A stretch of DNA of 7,975 nucleotides from Moraxellaceae bacterium (GCA_002401525.1 NVTH01000043.1:1140-9114); one strand, 5' to 3'. Positions 1 to 7,252 are shown, numbered from the stretch's first letter. Numbers and translations: made by a program. The notes: generated from the sequence alone by a model not told the origin.

Positions 1-59
1 TCTAGCAACAAGTCCTCATCGATATCCACAAATACAAAACCTTTCCATCGCCCATTCAT
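1..59 (-). CDS. Possible start of an unidentified gene (cut by window edge)
   Basis: An ATG 21 bases after the recJ stop opens a frame of 19 codons that runs off the left edge without a stop. It reads MNGRWKGFVFVDIDEDLLL. The alternation of hydrophobic and acidic residues looks protein-like, and strand and spacing would fit a gene following recJ. A GGGA about 11 bases upstream of the ATG is a weak, distant ribosome-binding site. No family is recognisable from so few residues, and nineteen open codons can occur by chance, so this is tentative. Confidence 0.3.
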   Translation of the reverse strand, partial: MNGRWKGFVFVDIDEDLLL

Positions 60-80
60 GTGTAGACAATTCCCTATTTA

Positions 81-1838
81 TTAACAAAGCTCCAAATGCT
101 GCACCAACAATTGCACTGACCGCCGCCCCCGATATTCATTAATATCCAATTGATAAGCAACCCGCACTTGTTGTGCGCTTTGGTTAGGCCAAACGTCGGT
201 ATCTACATTAAACGCAATGGCATCAACGATCTGATTACTGTTCGGTAAACCCAGCACTAACTTGAGGTGCTTTTCTCCCACGATTCTTTGTTTTACCAGT
301 TGAAATAAGCCATCAAAAACCGGTTCGGGAAATGCTTGTCCCCATGGGCCGCCGCTGCGAATTAAATTTGCTACCGGCATATTTATTTCATCGGCAGTGA
401 GTTCGCCGTCCGACCAGACTACGCCTTTTAAATCGTCTTCTTTTAAATGACGTTTCACTTCTTCATCGAAGGCTTCTCGAAATTGTTCAAACTGAGATCG
501 TCGAATCGTTAAGCCGGCGGCCATGGCATGGCCGCCGAATTTATTAATCAGGCCTGGATGACGAGTGGCGACTGCGTCAAGGGCATCCCGTAAATGAAAG
601 CCCTGAATACTTCGGCCGGAGCCTTTAATTTCGTCGTCATCATCAATGTCTTCGCCAAGATCCAATTTTGCTGGAGCAAATGCGATCACCGGTCGATGCA
701 GCTTATCTTTCACTCGAGACGCTAAAATTCCTACCACGCCTTGATGCCAATCATTTTCGAACAGACTCAAGCCGAAGTAATCAATATTCTCTAAATCCAA
801 TGCGTCTAATTGCTCAATGGCTTGCTGCTGCATTGAATGTTCGATGGAACGGCGGTCTTTATTCATGCCGTCTAATTCAAGCGCGTAATCTTTAGCGAGC
901 TGTTCGCTGGTGGTGAGTAATGCCTCTATGCCGTGGGACATGTCATCGAGGCGACCAGCAGCGTTTAGCCTCGGCCCGACGATAAAGCCCATGTCACTGG
1001 AGACGATGGAATTGATATCTTTACCCGCCACTTCCAACAAGGCTCGAATACCAGGACGACACTGTCCGGCTCGAATTCGTTTTAATCCTTGCTGCACTAG
1101 AATGCGATTATTTTGATCCAGGGGCACGACATCCGCTACGGTGCCCAAGGCAACGAGGTCTAAAAAGCTGGCTAAATTGGGTTTACGAATGCCTTGTTTT
1201 TCGAACCATTGATGTTTATCGAGAGACGCCCGTAACGCCACCATGACGTAAAAAATAACCCCCACCCCTGCTAGGGATTTGCTTTCAAATTCGCAGCCTG
1301 CTTGATTGGGATTGACGATGGCATCCGCAGCAGGGATTTGCTCTCCCGGCAAATGATGATCGGTAATGATGACGTCGATGCCGAGGGATTTCGCTTTGGC
1401 CACGCCTTCTACGCTGGAGATGCCATTGTCCACGGTAACGATCAATTGTGGATTCATTTGGCTGGCGACCACGACAATCTCTGGCGATAAGCCATAGCCA
1501 AACTCAAAACGATTCGGCACCAAATATTCCACGTCCGCCGCGCCCATGGCGGAAAGCGCTAGAACAGCCAATGTGGTGCTGGTGGCTCCATCGGCATCGA
1601 AGTCTCCTACGATAACAATTTTTTGCTGTTTAGCGATGACTGCAGACAATATTTCCACCGCCTCTACCATGCCTTTTAGTCCATCGGGCGATAGCATTTT
1701 CGGGAGGTCTGTATTGACTTGATGATCTTCTACTAAACCACGGTGAGCATAGATCCGCTGCATCAAGGGATGCACTTTCTCGGAAAATAGTAGCTGATTG
1801 CTTGAGGTGATTAGACGACGTTTTATTTTTTTATTCAT
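81..1838 (-). CDS. recJ: Single-stranded-DNA-specific exonuclease RecJ
   Basis: RecJ degrades single-stranded DNA 5' to 3' and acts in RecFOR recombination, mismatch repair and base-excision repair in the cytoplasm. The 585-residue product is close to the E. coli length (577) and matches it along its whole length. The DHH catalytic core is intact: DFDADG at 79-84, VDNG at 136-139, the DHH triad at 160-162 and LGTVADVVPLD at 231-241. The DHHA1 substrate-binding part shows GSGRS at 406-410 and GGHAMAAG at 435-442, and a C-terminal OB-like region follows. Residues 394-403 form an acidic stretch (LGEDIDDDDE) just before GSGRS, longer than the E. coli loop. The ATG at 1838 gives an N-terminus that aligns with known RecJ, but no good Shine-Dalgarno sequence precedes it, so translation may be weak. 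A 320-bp gap separates it from thrC, so it probably has its own promoter. Confidence 0.97.
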   Translation of the reverse strand: MNKKIKRRLITSSNQLLFSEKVHPLMQRIYAHRGLVEDHQVNTDLPKMLSPDGLKGMVEAVEILSAVIAKQQKIVIVGDFDADGATSTTLAVLALSAMGAADVEYLVPNRFEFGYGLSPEIVVVASQMNPQLIVTVDNGISSVEGVAKAKSLGIDVIITDHHLPGEQIPAADAIVNPNQAGCEFESKSLAGVGVIFYVMVALRASLDKHQWFEKQGIRKPNLASFLDLVALGTVADVVPLDQNNRILVQQGLKRIRAGQCRPGIRALLEVAGKDINSIVSSDMGFIVGPRLNAAGRLDDMSHGIEALLTTSEQLAKDYALELDGMNKDRRSIEHSMQQQAIEQLDALDLENIDYFGLSLFENDWHQGVVGILASRVKDKLHRPVIAFAPAKLDLGEDIDDDDEIKGSGRSIQGFHLRDALDAVATRHPGLINKFGGHAMAAGLTIRRSQFEQFREAFDEEVKRHLKEDDLKGVVWSDGELTADEINMPVANLIRSGGPWGQAFPEPVFDGLFQLVKQRIVGEKHLKLVLGLPNSNQIVDAIAFNVDTDVWPNQSAQQVRVAYQLDINEYRGRRSVQLLVQHLELC

Positions 1839-1936
1839 GGCAGGATTTCACTCAGATCGTCGTTCGCTAGCGGACTTAAATAGGGCATTGCTGCCGGGGG
1901 AAGTATTGCTTGATCAAAGCACAATGCAACGATGCC

Positions 1937-1988
1937 CAGATAACAATTCTCAGATAACAATTCTCAGATAACAATTCTCAGATAACAA
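1937..1988. repeat. 14-bp direct tandem repeat, 3.7 copies
   Basis: The unit CAGATAACAATTCT occurs without mismatch at 1937-1950, 1951-1964 and 1965-1978. A fourth copy keeps its first ten bases (1979-1988). Perfect identity suggests recent slippage expansion. It lies between the putative thrC terminator and recJ, about 100 bp upstream of the recJ start, in the recJ promoter region. Confidence 0.95.
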
Positions 1989-1989
1989 T

Positions 1990-2036
1990 AAAGAACCGAT
2001 GATACCAAGGTACGCTACCTCAATGACATCGGTTCT
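1990..2036 (-). terminator. Probable thrC terminator hairpin
   Basis: AGAACCGATG at 1992-2001 pairs perfectly with CATCGGTTCT at 2027-2036. A second stem lies inside it, AGGTA (2008-2012) with TACCT (2016-2020) around a CGC loop. In the direction of thrC transcription the structure is followed by TTTATTGTTA, an imperfect U-tract. It starts about 120 bases beyond the thrC stop. The stem is convincing, but the interrupted U-tract makes termination efficiency uncertain. Confidence 0.5.
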
Positions 2037-2158
2037 ATGAAAGTTAATCAGGTTATCAAGATAAGCTATCAATAAAGCGTATTGGTATAGATTTATATTT
2101 TTTGACCTTCTAAAAATAAAGGCCTGTTGTTATTGTTTCTCTTTACCATGCTCAGAGT

Positions 2159-3247
2159 TTACTTTTCTAGGCCTTCCAAAATCGCCCTCTTCACGCCGTC
2201 TAGTTTGGCGTCCATCGCTTGCATGGAGCCATCGCCGCCACACTGGCTAATGGCAGTGTCGGGGTCTTTTAAGCCATTTCCGGTGAGGGTACAAACAATG
2301 GTGCTGCCCTCAGGGATTTTACCGTTTTTAATATCGCGCATGGCGCCAGCGATTGACGCAGCAGAAGCAGGCTCACAAAACACGCCTTCTTTTTGCGCGA
2401 GTAGCTTTTGAGCCGCGAGGATTTCGTCATCGCTCAATTCATCAAACCAACCTTGGGATTCTTTTTCGGCAGCCCAGGCTTGCTTCCACGATTGAGGGTG
2501 ACCAATGCGAATTGCGGTGGCCACGGTTTCTGGGTCGTCTACCATTTCGCCGCGAAGGAAAGGCGCTGCACCGGCGGCTTGGAAACCCACCATGTGTGGC
2601 GTTTTGGTGGAGAGGCCTTCGGCTTTAAATTCGGAATATCCCATCCAATGGGCGGTGATATTACCGGCGTTACCCACTGGCAAACAGTGGTAATCAGGGG
2701 CTCGCCCTAACTGCTCGATGATTTCGAATGCTGCAGTTTTTTGACCTTGTAAACGATACGGATTAATCGAATTCACAATCGTCACTGGCGCTTCTTCTGC
2801 CACTTGTTTCACTAACTCAAGGCCACGATCAAAGTTACCTTTAATTTGGATAATGTCTGCACCGTACATCATTGCTTGGGCTAATTTACCCATGGCAATT
2901 TTGCCTTCAGGAATCAAGACGAATGCTTTGATTCCTGCTCGGGCTGCATAAGCAGCCGCGGCTGCGGAAGTGTTGCCGGTGGAGGCACAAATAATGGCGT
3001 TGCTGCCATCTTCCACGGCTTTGGTCACGGCCATGGTCATGCCGCGATCCTTGAATGACCCGGTAGGGTTTAAGCCTTCGAATTTAACGTAAATATTGAC
3101 GTCTTTTTTCAACAGATTGGGAATATTTTGCAGACGAATTAAAGGGGTATTTCCCTCTGTCAAAGTGATGATGCGTGTCGCATCGTTCACTGGCAAAAAA
3201 TCTCGGTACTTATTGATTAATCCTGCGTAACGATTACCTAATGACAT
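2159..3247 (-). CDS. thrC: Threonine synthase, short (Bacillus-like) class
   Basis: This PLP enzyme converts O-phosphohomoserine to threonine and phosphate, the last step of threonine synthesis. The product (362 residues) resembles the roughly 350-residue threonine synthases of Bacillus and relatives, not the longer E. coli ThrC (about 428). The N-terminal [12 protein letters not shown] and EGNTPLIRL are typical of that class. The PLP-binding lysine is K66 in GSFKDRG (63-69). [13 protein letters not shown] (88-100), the phosphate-binding loop [10 protein letters not shown] (190-199) and LTGNGLKDP (321-329) are all present. I chose the ATG at 3247 because the upstream TTG (3259) has no ribosome-binding site, while GGA at 3255-3257 sits seven bases before the ATG; this site is weak. 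It follows hom in the same direction after about 200 bp, so it may have its own promoter. Confidence 0.95.
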   Translation of the reverse strand: MSLGNRYAGLINKYRDFLPVNDATRIITLTEGNTPLIRLQNIPNLLKKDVNIYVKFEGLNPTGSFKDRGMTMAVTKAVEDGSNAIICASTGNTSAAAAAYAARAGIKAFVLIPEGKIAMGKLAQAMMYGADIIQIKGNFDRGLELVKQVAEEAPVTIVNSINPYRLQGQKTAAFEIIEQLGRAPDYHCLPVGNAGNITAHWMGYSEFKAEGLSTKTPHMVGFQAAGAAPFLRGEMVDDPETVATAIRIGHPQSWKQAWAAEKESQGWFDELSDDEILAAQKLLAQKEGVFCEPASAASIAGAMRDIKNGKIPEGSTIVCTLTGNGLKDPDTAISQCGGDGSMQAMDAKLDGVKRAILEGLEK

Positions 3248-3319
3248 AAATCTATCCAACTTACTTTGATCGTTTTGTTCTTTCTAAATGACTCGGAGGA
3301 TTCACGCGCCATATTTTAA

Positions 3320-3344
3320 GGCCTTCCCTTCAGCATAGAAGGCC
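3320..3344 (-). promoter_or_regulatory. Hairpin in thrC leader
   Basis: GGCCTTC at 3320-3326 pairs with GAAGGCC at 3338-3344 around an 11-base loop. Within the transcript a shorter alternative pairing exists, CCTTC with GAAGG around TATGCT. It would lie just downstream of the candidate thrC promoter. No U-tract follows, only TTAAAATAT, and there is no threonine-rich leader peptide, so classical attenuation is not supported. It could stabilise the 5' end or be a weak hom terminator. Confidence 0.3.
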
Positions 3345-3361
3345 CGGAGCATGAACACCCT

Positions 3362-3391
3362 ATTTTAGCAGCGACTATGATTTACCGGCAA
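3362..3391 (-). promoter_or_regulatory. Candidate sigma-70 promoter for thrC
   Basis: Read on the minus strand, TTGCCG (3386-3391) and TAAAAT (3362-3367) are separated by 18 bases. The -10 matches the consensus at five of six positions and the -35 at four. The predicted start near 3355 would give a leader of about 110 bases containing the 3320-3344 hairpin. It explains how thrC could be expressed separately from hom. Confidence 0.35.
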
Positions 3392-3412
3392 CTTTAATCC
3401 ACTGTCTCTGCA

Positions 3413-3431
3413 ATTTATAGGCATTATAAAT
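3413..3431. repeat. Small AT-rich inverted repeat after hom
   Basis: ATTTATA (3413-3419) and TATAAAT (3425-3431) form a perfect 7-bp inverted repeat around GGCAT, 24 bases beyond the hom stop. It could be an operator or a weak 3' hairpin. There is no U-tract and no family match. Confidence 0.3.
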
Positions 3432-3455
3432 GATAGCCTCTAGAATTTATCGCGA

Positions 3456-4763
3456 TTAGTCGTCCAATTGTTCCATACGAATTCGGACTACTTTTTCACT
3501 GATTGCAGACAGTGCTTCAATTTCCGCTAAGGCTGCGTTCATTTCCTTTTCCATTACCGTATGGGTCAGAATCACCACAGAAACCGCCTCTTGGTCAGGC
3601 TCTGGCTCTTGCTGCATCACCGCCTGAATACTAATGCCCTTGTCACTCAGAATACGCGTAACGTCCGCCAATACACCGGATTTATCTTGCGCGGCTAGGC
3701 GCAAATAATAACTGGTTTCCACCTCATCCATGGACAAGATGGGCGTGTCGGCCAGTGCATCAGGCTGAAACGCTAAATGAGGGACTCGGTTGGTGGGGTC
3801 AGCGGTGAGCACTCGTGCAGCATCCACTACGTCCGCCACAATTGCCGATGCGGTGGGATTGCCTCCAGCACCGGGGCCGTAATAAAGCGTTGCACCGGTT
3901 TTATCGCTTTTCACAAGGACTGCATTCATGACCCCGTCCACATTGGCGATGATACGGCTCGAAGGAATTAAGGTGGGATGAACTCGCATCTCTACCCCTG
4001 CCTCAACCTTACGAGCAATGCCTAAATGCTTTATTTGATAACCAAAGTCTGCTGCGTACTGAACGTCTTGCGGGGTGATTTCACTAATGCCCTCGGTATA
4101 GACTTTTGAAAATTGCAGCGGCACCCCAAACGCAATGGACCCCAAAATAGCCAGTTTATGCGCCGCATCAATGCCCTCTACGTCAAAGGTAGGGTCGGCT
4201 TCGGCATACCCTAGCGCCTGAGCTTCGGCGAGCACATCGGCAAAATCTCGGCCTTTGTCACGCATTTCGGTGAGAATAAAATTGCCGGTACCATTGATGA
4301 TTCCTGCCACCCATTCAATATGGTTGGCCGACAAGCCTTCACGAATGGATTTGATTATTGGAATTCCGCCGGCGACTGCTGCTTCAAAGGCAACGGTGAC
4401 GCCTTTTTTCTGAGCCGCTGCAAAAATTTCATTGCCGTGTTCTGCGATGAGGGCTTTGTTGGCTGTAACCACGTGCTTACCTTGAGCGATGGCTTTAAGC
4501 ACCAACTCAAGCGCTAAGGTAGTGCCGCCAATAAGCTCCACCACAATATCAATGCTTTCGTCATCCAATACGTCCATCAGGTCTCTCGACACGGTGACGC
4601 TGGAAAGGTCGCACGCGGGGTTGTCCCGGCGAGCGCCAATGTGGGCTACTTCGATGGTGCGCCCTACTCGACGAGCAATTTCCACTGCATTGTCATTGAG
4701 CAGATTAAACACGCTACTGCCCACGGTTCCTAACCCAAGGATTCCCACTTTTACTGGTTTCAA
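3456..4763 (-). CDS. hom: Homoserine dehydrogenase
   Basis: Hom reduces aspartate semialdehyde to homoserine with NAD(P)H, the committed step toward threonine and methionine. The 435-residue protein has the usual monofunctional length, without the aspartokinase domain found in E. coli ThrA/MetL. The N-terminal Rossmann motif is GLGTVG (10-15). TANKALIA (100-107) carries K103. The catalytic region GYAEADPTFDVEGIDAAHK (185-203) holds E188, D199 and K203, with the same spacing as the yeast catalytic residues. A C-terminal ACT domain (about 352-427, beginning YYLRLAAQDKSGVLADV) is the site through which threonine usually inhibits this class. The start codon is TTG, preceded by AGGGGA five bases upstream, part of which overlaps the alaC stop. 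No in-frame ATG is compatible with the Rossmann motif. Only nine bases separate it from alaC, so the two are probably co-transcribed and translationally coupled. Confidence 0.97.
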   Translation of the reverse strand: MKPVKVGILGLGTVGSSVFNLLNDNAVEIARRVGRTIEVAHIGARRDNPACDLSSVTVSRDLMDVLDDESIDIVVELIGGTTLALELVLKAIAQGKHVVTANKALIAEHGNEIFAAAQKKGVTVAFEAAVAGGIPIIKSIREGLSANHIEWVAGIINGTGNFILTEMRDKGRDFADVLAEAQALGYAEADPTFDVEGIDAAHKLAILGSIAFGVPLQFSKVYTEGISEITPQDVQYAADFGYQIKHLGIARKVEAGVEMRVHPTLIPSSRIIANVDGVMNAVLVKSDKTGATLYYGPGAGGNPTASAIVADVVDAARVLTADPTNRVPHLAFQPDALADTPILSMDEVETSYYLRLAAQDKSGVLADVTRILSDKGISIQAVMQQEPEPDQEAVSVVILTHTVMEKEMNAALAEIEALSAISEKVVRIRMEQLDD

Positions 4764-4772
4764 CGTCGTCCC

Positions 4773-5957
4773 CTATAATTCTGCTTGTTTCATAAGCCTA
4801 CGAATGCCCCGCAACGCCTGACGGATACGATGCTCATTTTCGATCAGAGCGAATCTTACACTATCGTCACCGTACTCACCGAATCCAATTCCCGGCGACA
4901 CGGCGACTTTCGCTTCTTTAAGCAATAATTTACTAAATTCTAACGACCCCAAGGACTGAAACTGTTCAGGAATCTTCGCCCATACAAACATGGTTGCCTT
5001 TGGAATTTCCACCGACCAGCCCACATCGTTCAAGCCCTTGCACAACACATCGCGGCGTTTTTGATAAAGATCGCATATTTCTTGCACACAACTTTGATCG
5101 CCTTCAAGTGCCTCAATCGCTGCCACTTGAATCGGAGTAAAGGTGCCATAATCCAAATAAGATTTGATACGTGCCAAGGCGCCTATTAATACTGGATTAC
5201 CGCAACAGAACCCCACTCGCCAGCCAGGCATATTATAACTTTTAGAAAGACTGTAAAACTCTACCGCCAAATCTTTCGCCCCTTCCACCTGCAAAATCGA
5301 AGGCGCCTTGTATCCGTCGAATACAATGTCAGCATAGGCGAGATCGTGTATCACCCATATTTTATGTTGCCGGCAGATTTCCAATATTTTTTCGAAAAAT
5401 TCCAATTCGACGCATTGGGTGGTGGGATTAGCAGGGAAATTAAGCACCAAAAGTTTAGGCTTGGGCCAAGACTCTTTGATGGCTTTCACTAACTCGGCAA
5501 AGAAATCCACCTCTGGAGTCAAGGGCACATGACGAATGTCCGCTCCGGCGATAACAAATCCATAGGGGTGGATGGGGTAACTGGGGTTAGGCACTAGTAC
5601 TGAATCGCCGGGACTTACGGTGGCGAGAGCCAAATGCGCGAGCCCTTCTTTAGAACCAATAGTAACGATGGCTTCTGACTCAGGATCCAAGCTCACGTCA
5701 TAACGATTCTGATACCAATTGACAATGGCTTGCCGCAAGCGAGGAATTCCCTTCGATTGAGAATAGCGGTGCGTGTCTCCCCGCTGGACCGTTTCGCATA
5801 GTTTATCAACGATGCGGCTCGGCGTGGGTTGATCCGGATTGCCCATGCCAAAATCTACAATATCTTCCCCCGCCGCGCGTGCCTTTTGCTTTAATTCTCC
5901 GACGATATTAAACACATAAGGGGGCAAACGTTTTATTCTCGGGAAATCTTCAATCAC
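4773..5957 (-). CDS. alaC: Alanine-forming PLP aminotransferase AlaC
   Basis: This fold-type I aminotransferase transfers the amino group from glutamate to pyruvate to form alanine. It matches E. coli AlaC (YfdZ) along its whole length (394 against 412 residues), with long near-identical stretches such as [33 protein letters not shown] and [27 protein letters not shown]. The PLP lysine is K239 in [16 protein letters not shown]177 in FPANPTT, D205 and Y208 in HDLAYAD and the substrate-carboxylate arginine R368 in VRFALIE are in place. I chose GTG at 5957 because GGAG lies six bases before it. A GTG at 5993 would add 12 residues but has no ribosome-binding site. It is the first gene of the probable alaC-hom unit; the same aminotransferase next to hom is known in other proteobacteria. 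Substrate assignment rests on similarity. Confidence 0.92.
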   Translation of the reverse strand: MIEDFPRIKRLPPYVFNIVGELKQKARAAGEDIVDFGMGNPDQPTPSRIVDKLCETVQRGDTHRYSQSKGIPRLRQAIVNWYQNRYDVSLDPESEAIVTIGSKEGLAHLALATVSPGDSVLVPNPSYPIHPYGFVIAGADIRHVPLTPEVDFFAELVKAIKESWPKPKLLVLNFPANPTTQCVELEFFEKILEICRQHKIWVIHDLAYADIVFDGYKAPSILQVEGAKDLAVEFYSLSKSYNMPGWRVGFCCGNPVLIGALARIKSYLDYGTFTPIQVAAIEALEGDQSCVQEICDLYQKRRDVLCKGLNDVGWSVEIPKATMFVWAKIPEQFQSLGSLEFSKLLLKEAKVAVSPGIGFGEYGDDSVRFALIENEHRIRQALRGIRRLMKQAEL

Positions 5958-5963
5958 AACACA

Positions 5964-5967
5964 CTCC
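5964..5967 (-). promoter_or_regulatory. Ribosome-binding site that fixes the alaC start
   Basis: GGAG on the minus strand, six bases before the GTG at 5957. The longer alternative start at 5993 lacks any such site, which favours the shorter protein. Confidence 0.6.
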
Positions 5968-6028
5968 AAAGCGGCATAATATTTAACCGTCACTACAAAC
6001 TAAAAATACAAATAGAAATGAAGCAGGA

Positions 6029-6057
6029 ATTAGAACGGCTGGCCTATAAAAATACAA
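6029..6057 (-). promoter_or_regulatory. Candidate promoter for alaC-hom
   Basis: On the minus strand TTGTAT (6052-6057) and TCTAAT (6029-6034) lie 17 bases apart. The -10 matches five of six consensus bases, the -35 only three. It would give a leader of about 65 bases before the GTG start. Support is by sequence only. Confidence 0.3.
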
Positions 6058-6135
6058 CCTTATTTGATCACAGGATTTAATTTATTGTTGAGATTGAGAA
6101 TATATAGATTGGGGATTTAAGGAGCCTCTACCCTA

Positions 6136-6282
6136 GTCATTCCCGCGAAGGCGGGAATCCATTGGGTTTAAAACAATGAACTCAAATCACCTGTGCTATG
6201 CAACAGTGGCAACAAAAGGCGTAGCATAATTTCAAATAGTGGTCTCTGCATCGACATGGATTCCCGCCTTCGCAGGAATGAC
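6136..6282. mobile_element. MITE-like element with 27-bp terminal inverted repeats
   Basis: The 27-bp left end (6136-6162) and right end (6256-6282) are inverted copies differing at one position (C in the left, T in the right arm when aligned). They flank 93 bp. Each end is itself a hairpin of the form ATTCCC-N8-GGGAAT (perfect at the left, one mismatch at the right), the pattern of the Neisseria dRS3 repeat and of dispersed repeats in many proteobacteria. An inner stem, TGCTATGC (6194-6201) with GCGTAGCA (6219-6226), means the element can fold on itself. It encodes nothing and no target-site duplication is visible. A third, damaged copy of the outer end (GCGGGATGAC, 6290-6299) follows directly. 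It is probably a non-autonomous dispersed repeat; how it moves is not known from this sequence. Confidence 0.65.
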
Positions 6283-6299
6283 GGGGGGAGCGGGATGAC

Positions 6300-6425
6300 G
6301 GAGGCGTGTACGAGAACTCCGGAGACGTGTACGAGAATTCCGGAGGCGTGTACGAGGATTTCGGAGGCGTGCGCGAGGATTGCAGAGGTATTCGCGAGGA
6401 TAACTGAGGTAGGTGCTAGAGTTGC
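6300..6425. repeat. 21-bp minisatellite, six units
   Basis: Six successive 21-bp units start at 6300, 6321, 6342, 6363, 6384 and 6405. Units 1-4 share GGAGRCGTGYRCGAGRAYT and differ at a few positions. Units 5 and 6 diverge progressively towards dsbC. The array begins immediately beside the inverted-repeat element. Its unit has no stop codon in any of the six frames, so apparent small proteins across it with seven-residue repeats (for example EACTRIP or SGILVHA) come from the repeat and are not evidence of a gene. Confidence 0.9.
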
Positions 6426-6475
6426 GGTGAGGCTAGCCCCTATTAACAGAAGTCTAGCCAAATTTTATGAGGCGT

Positions 6476-7240
6476 TTATTTAAGGGTAATCTTCATCTCA
6501 GCAGCCAACTCAGTGGCGCTTCGATAGCCCCCCACTTTACGTCCATCCTCTAAAAACAAAGCCGGTGTTCCTCGAACCCCTAGCTTTCTTCCCAGATCAA
6601 ATTGAGCGCCAATGGGGGTTTCGCAGTCTGCCGAATCGACGTCCAACGCCTGTCCTGATTTGGCTGCGGTCATCGCGGCTTTGCGATCTTCGCTACACCA
6701 GACTTTTTTCATTTTTTGATAAGTTCCCGCTGCTTCATTAGGGCCCGAGCGAGGCCATGCTAAATATCGCACTTCAATGCCGAGCGCTGACATGCGGGGA
6801 ATCTCTCTGTGGAATTTCTTGCAGTAACCGCAGTCCACGTCTGTGAAGGCATAAACCACACCTTTTGTTTCGCCTTCAGCAGGAAAAACGATCATGTCCT
6901 CATTTGGCACCGAGGACAATGATGTTTGACGGCTAGTGGAATAGTACGCGTCGCTCAAATTAACCAACGATGAGCCAGAGATTTCATGCATGACCCCGGT
7001 AAATATAAAACGGCCATCTTTGCTCACATGTATCAACTCGCTGCCATCAAGTTCGACGCTGTAAATCCCTTTCAGGGGAGAAGGCTTAATATTGGTGAGC
7101 GACACTTTAGGCAATACCTTTTTAAGGTTATTACGAATAAGCGTTTCATCTGATTCAGCCGTGACATCACCCGCCACAGAAGTTCCATCACACGCAAACA
7201 TTAGAAAAGCGACTAGACATACACCGATTCGTTTAATCAT
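6476..7240 (-). CDS. dsbC: Thiol:disulfide interchange protein DsbC
   Basis: DsbC is a periplasmic disulfide isomerase that corrects wrong disulfides and is kept reduced by DsbD. From the ATG at 7240 the protein has 254 residues. Residues 1-24 are an export signal (basic MIKR, then a hydrophobic core). The N-terminal dimerisation region spans roughly 30-100. A thioredoxin-fold domain follows with the active site CGYC at 137-140 within FTDVDCGYCKKFH, a likely structural cysteine pair C182/C206, and the cis-proline P226 in GVRGTPALFL. I prefer this ATG to one eight codons upstream (7264) because GGAGG ends four bases before it and it places the basic residues correctly. Export could end in SPase I cleavage after SVAG (24) or, less likely, lipidation at C17 (MFAC is a poor lipobox). 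It has gaps of over 400 bp on both sides and is probably monocistronic. Confidence 0.95.
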   Translation of the reverse strand: MIKRIGVCLVAFLMFACDGTSVAGDVTAESDETLIRNNLKKVLPKVSLTNIKPSPLKGIYSVELDGSELIHVSKDGRFIFTGVMHEISGSSLVNLSDAYYSTSRQTSLSSVPNEDMIVFPAEGETKGVVYAFTDVDCGYCKKFHREIPRMSALGIEVRYLAWPRSGPNEAAGTYQKMKKVWCSEDRKAAMTAAKSGQALDVDSADCETPIGAQFDLGRKLGVRGTPALFLEDGRKVGGYRSATELAAEMKITLK

Positions 7241-7244
7241 CAAA

Positions 7245-7249
7245 CCTCC
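7245..7249 (-). promoter_or_regulatory. Ribosome-binding site that fixes the dsbC start
   Basis: GGAGG on the minus strand, four bases before the ATG at 7240. An upstream in-frame ATG at 7264 has no comparable site. Confidence 0.6.
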
Positions 7250-7252
7250 AAC

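Larger units (their letters stand above)
1839..2158. other. thrC-recJ intergenic region
   Basis: This 320-bp gap has no convincing gene on either strand. It holds the nested hairpin at 1992-2036 and the 14-bp repeat at 1937-1988. The part nearest thrC (2040-2158) is AT-rich with no clear signal. The 100 bp before recJ should contain its promoter, but I find no good -35/-10 pair there. A GCTTTGATCAAGC near-palindrome at about 1909-1921 is the only notable site. Confidence 0.7.
5994..6475. other. dsbC-alaC intergenic region, no gene
   Basis: This 480-bp gap holds, in order from alaC, the candidate alaC promoter, an AT-rich stretch (6060-6120), the inverted-repeat element, the 21-bp minisatellite, and a weak 6-bp inverted repeat (GGCTAG/CTAGCC, 6431-6459) just after dsbC without a U-tract. 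Short frames open on both strands through the repeats lack ribosome-binding sites and known domains. I find no clear dsbC terminator unless the hairpins of the repeat element serve that role. Confidence 0.7.

Noticed and set aside
1937..1988. Resemblance of GATAACAATT in the 14-bp repeat to a lac operator half-site
   Set aside because: Only about ten bases match, copies are direct repeats without the symmetric partner, and no LacI-family regulator is in the window.
2127..2710. Plus-strand open frames opposite thrC
   Set aside because: They are antisense to a strongly conserved gene, have no ribosome-binding sites and show no recognisable domain.
3260..3455. Threonine attenuator before thrC
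   Set aside because: No short leader peptide rich in threonine or isoleucine codons and no hairpin followed by a U-tract.
4489..4821. 110-codon plus-strand frame across the hom start and alaC end
   Set aside because: It is antisense to two confidently identified genes and its composition reflects their codons read backward.
6168..6483. Overlapping small open frames of 96-97 codons on both strands with seven-residue repeats
   Set aside because: They run through the 21-bp repeat and the inverted-repeat element; the repeat unit is open in all six frames, both frames lack ribosome-binding sites, and the FLRRRES-type segment is the usual translation of this dispersed repeat.
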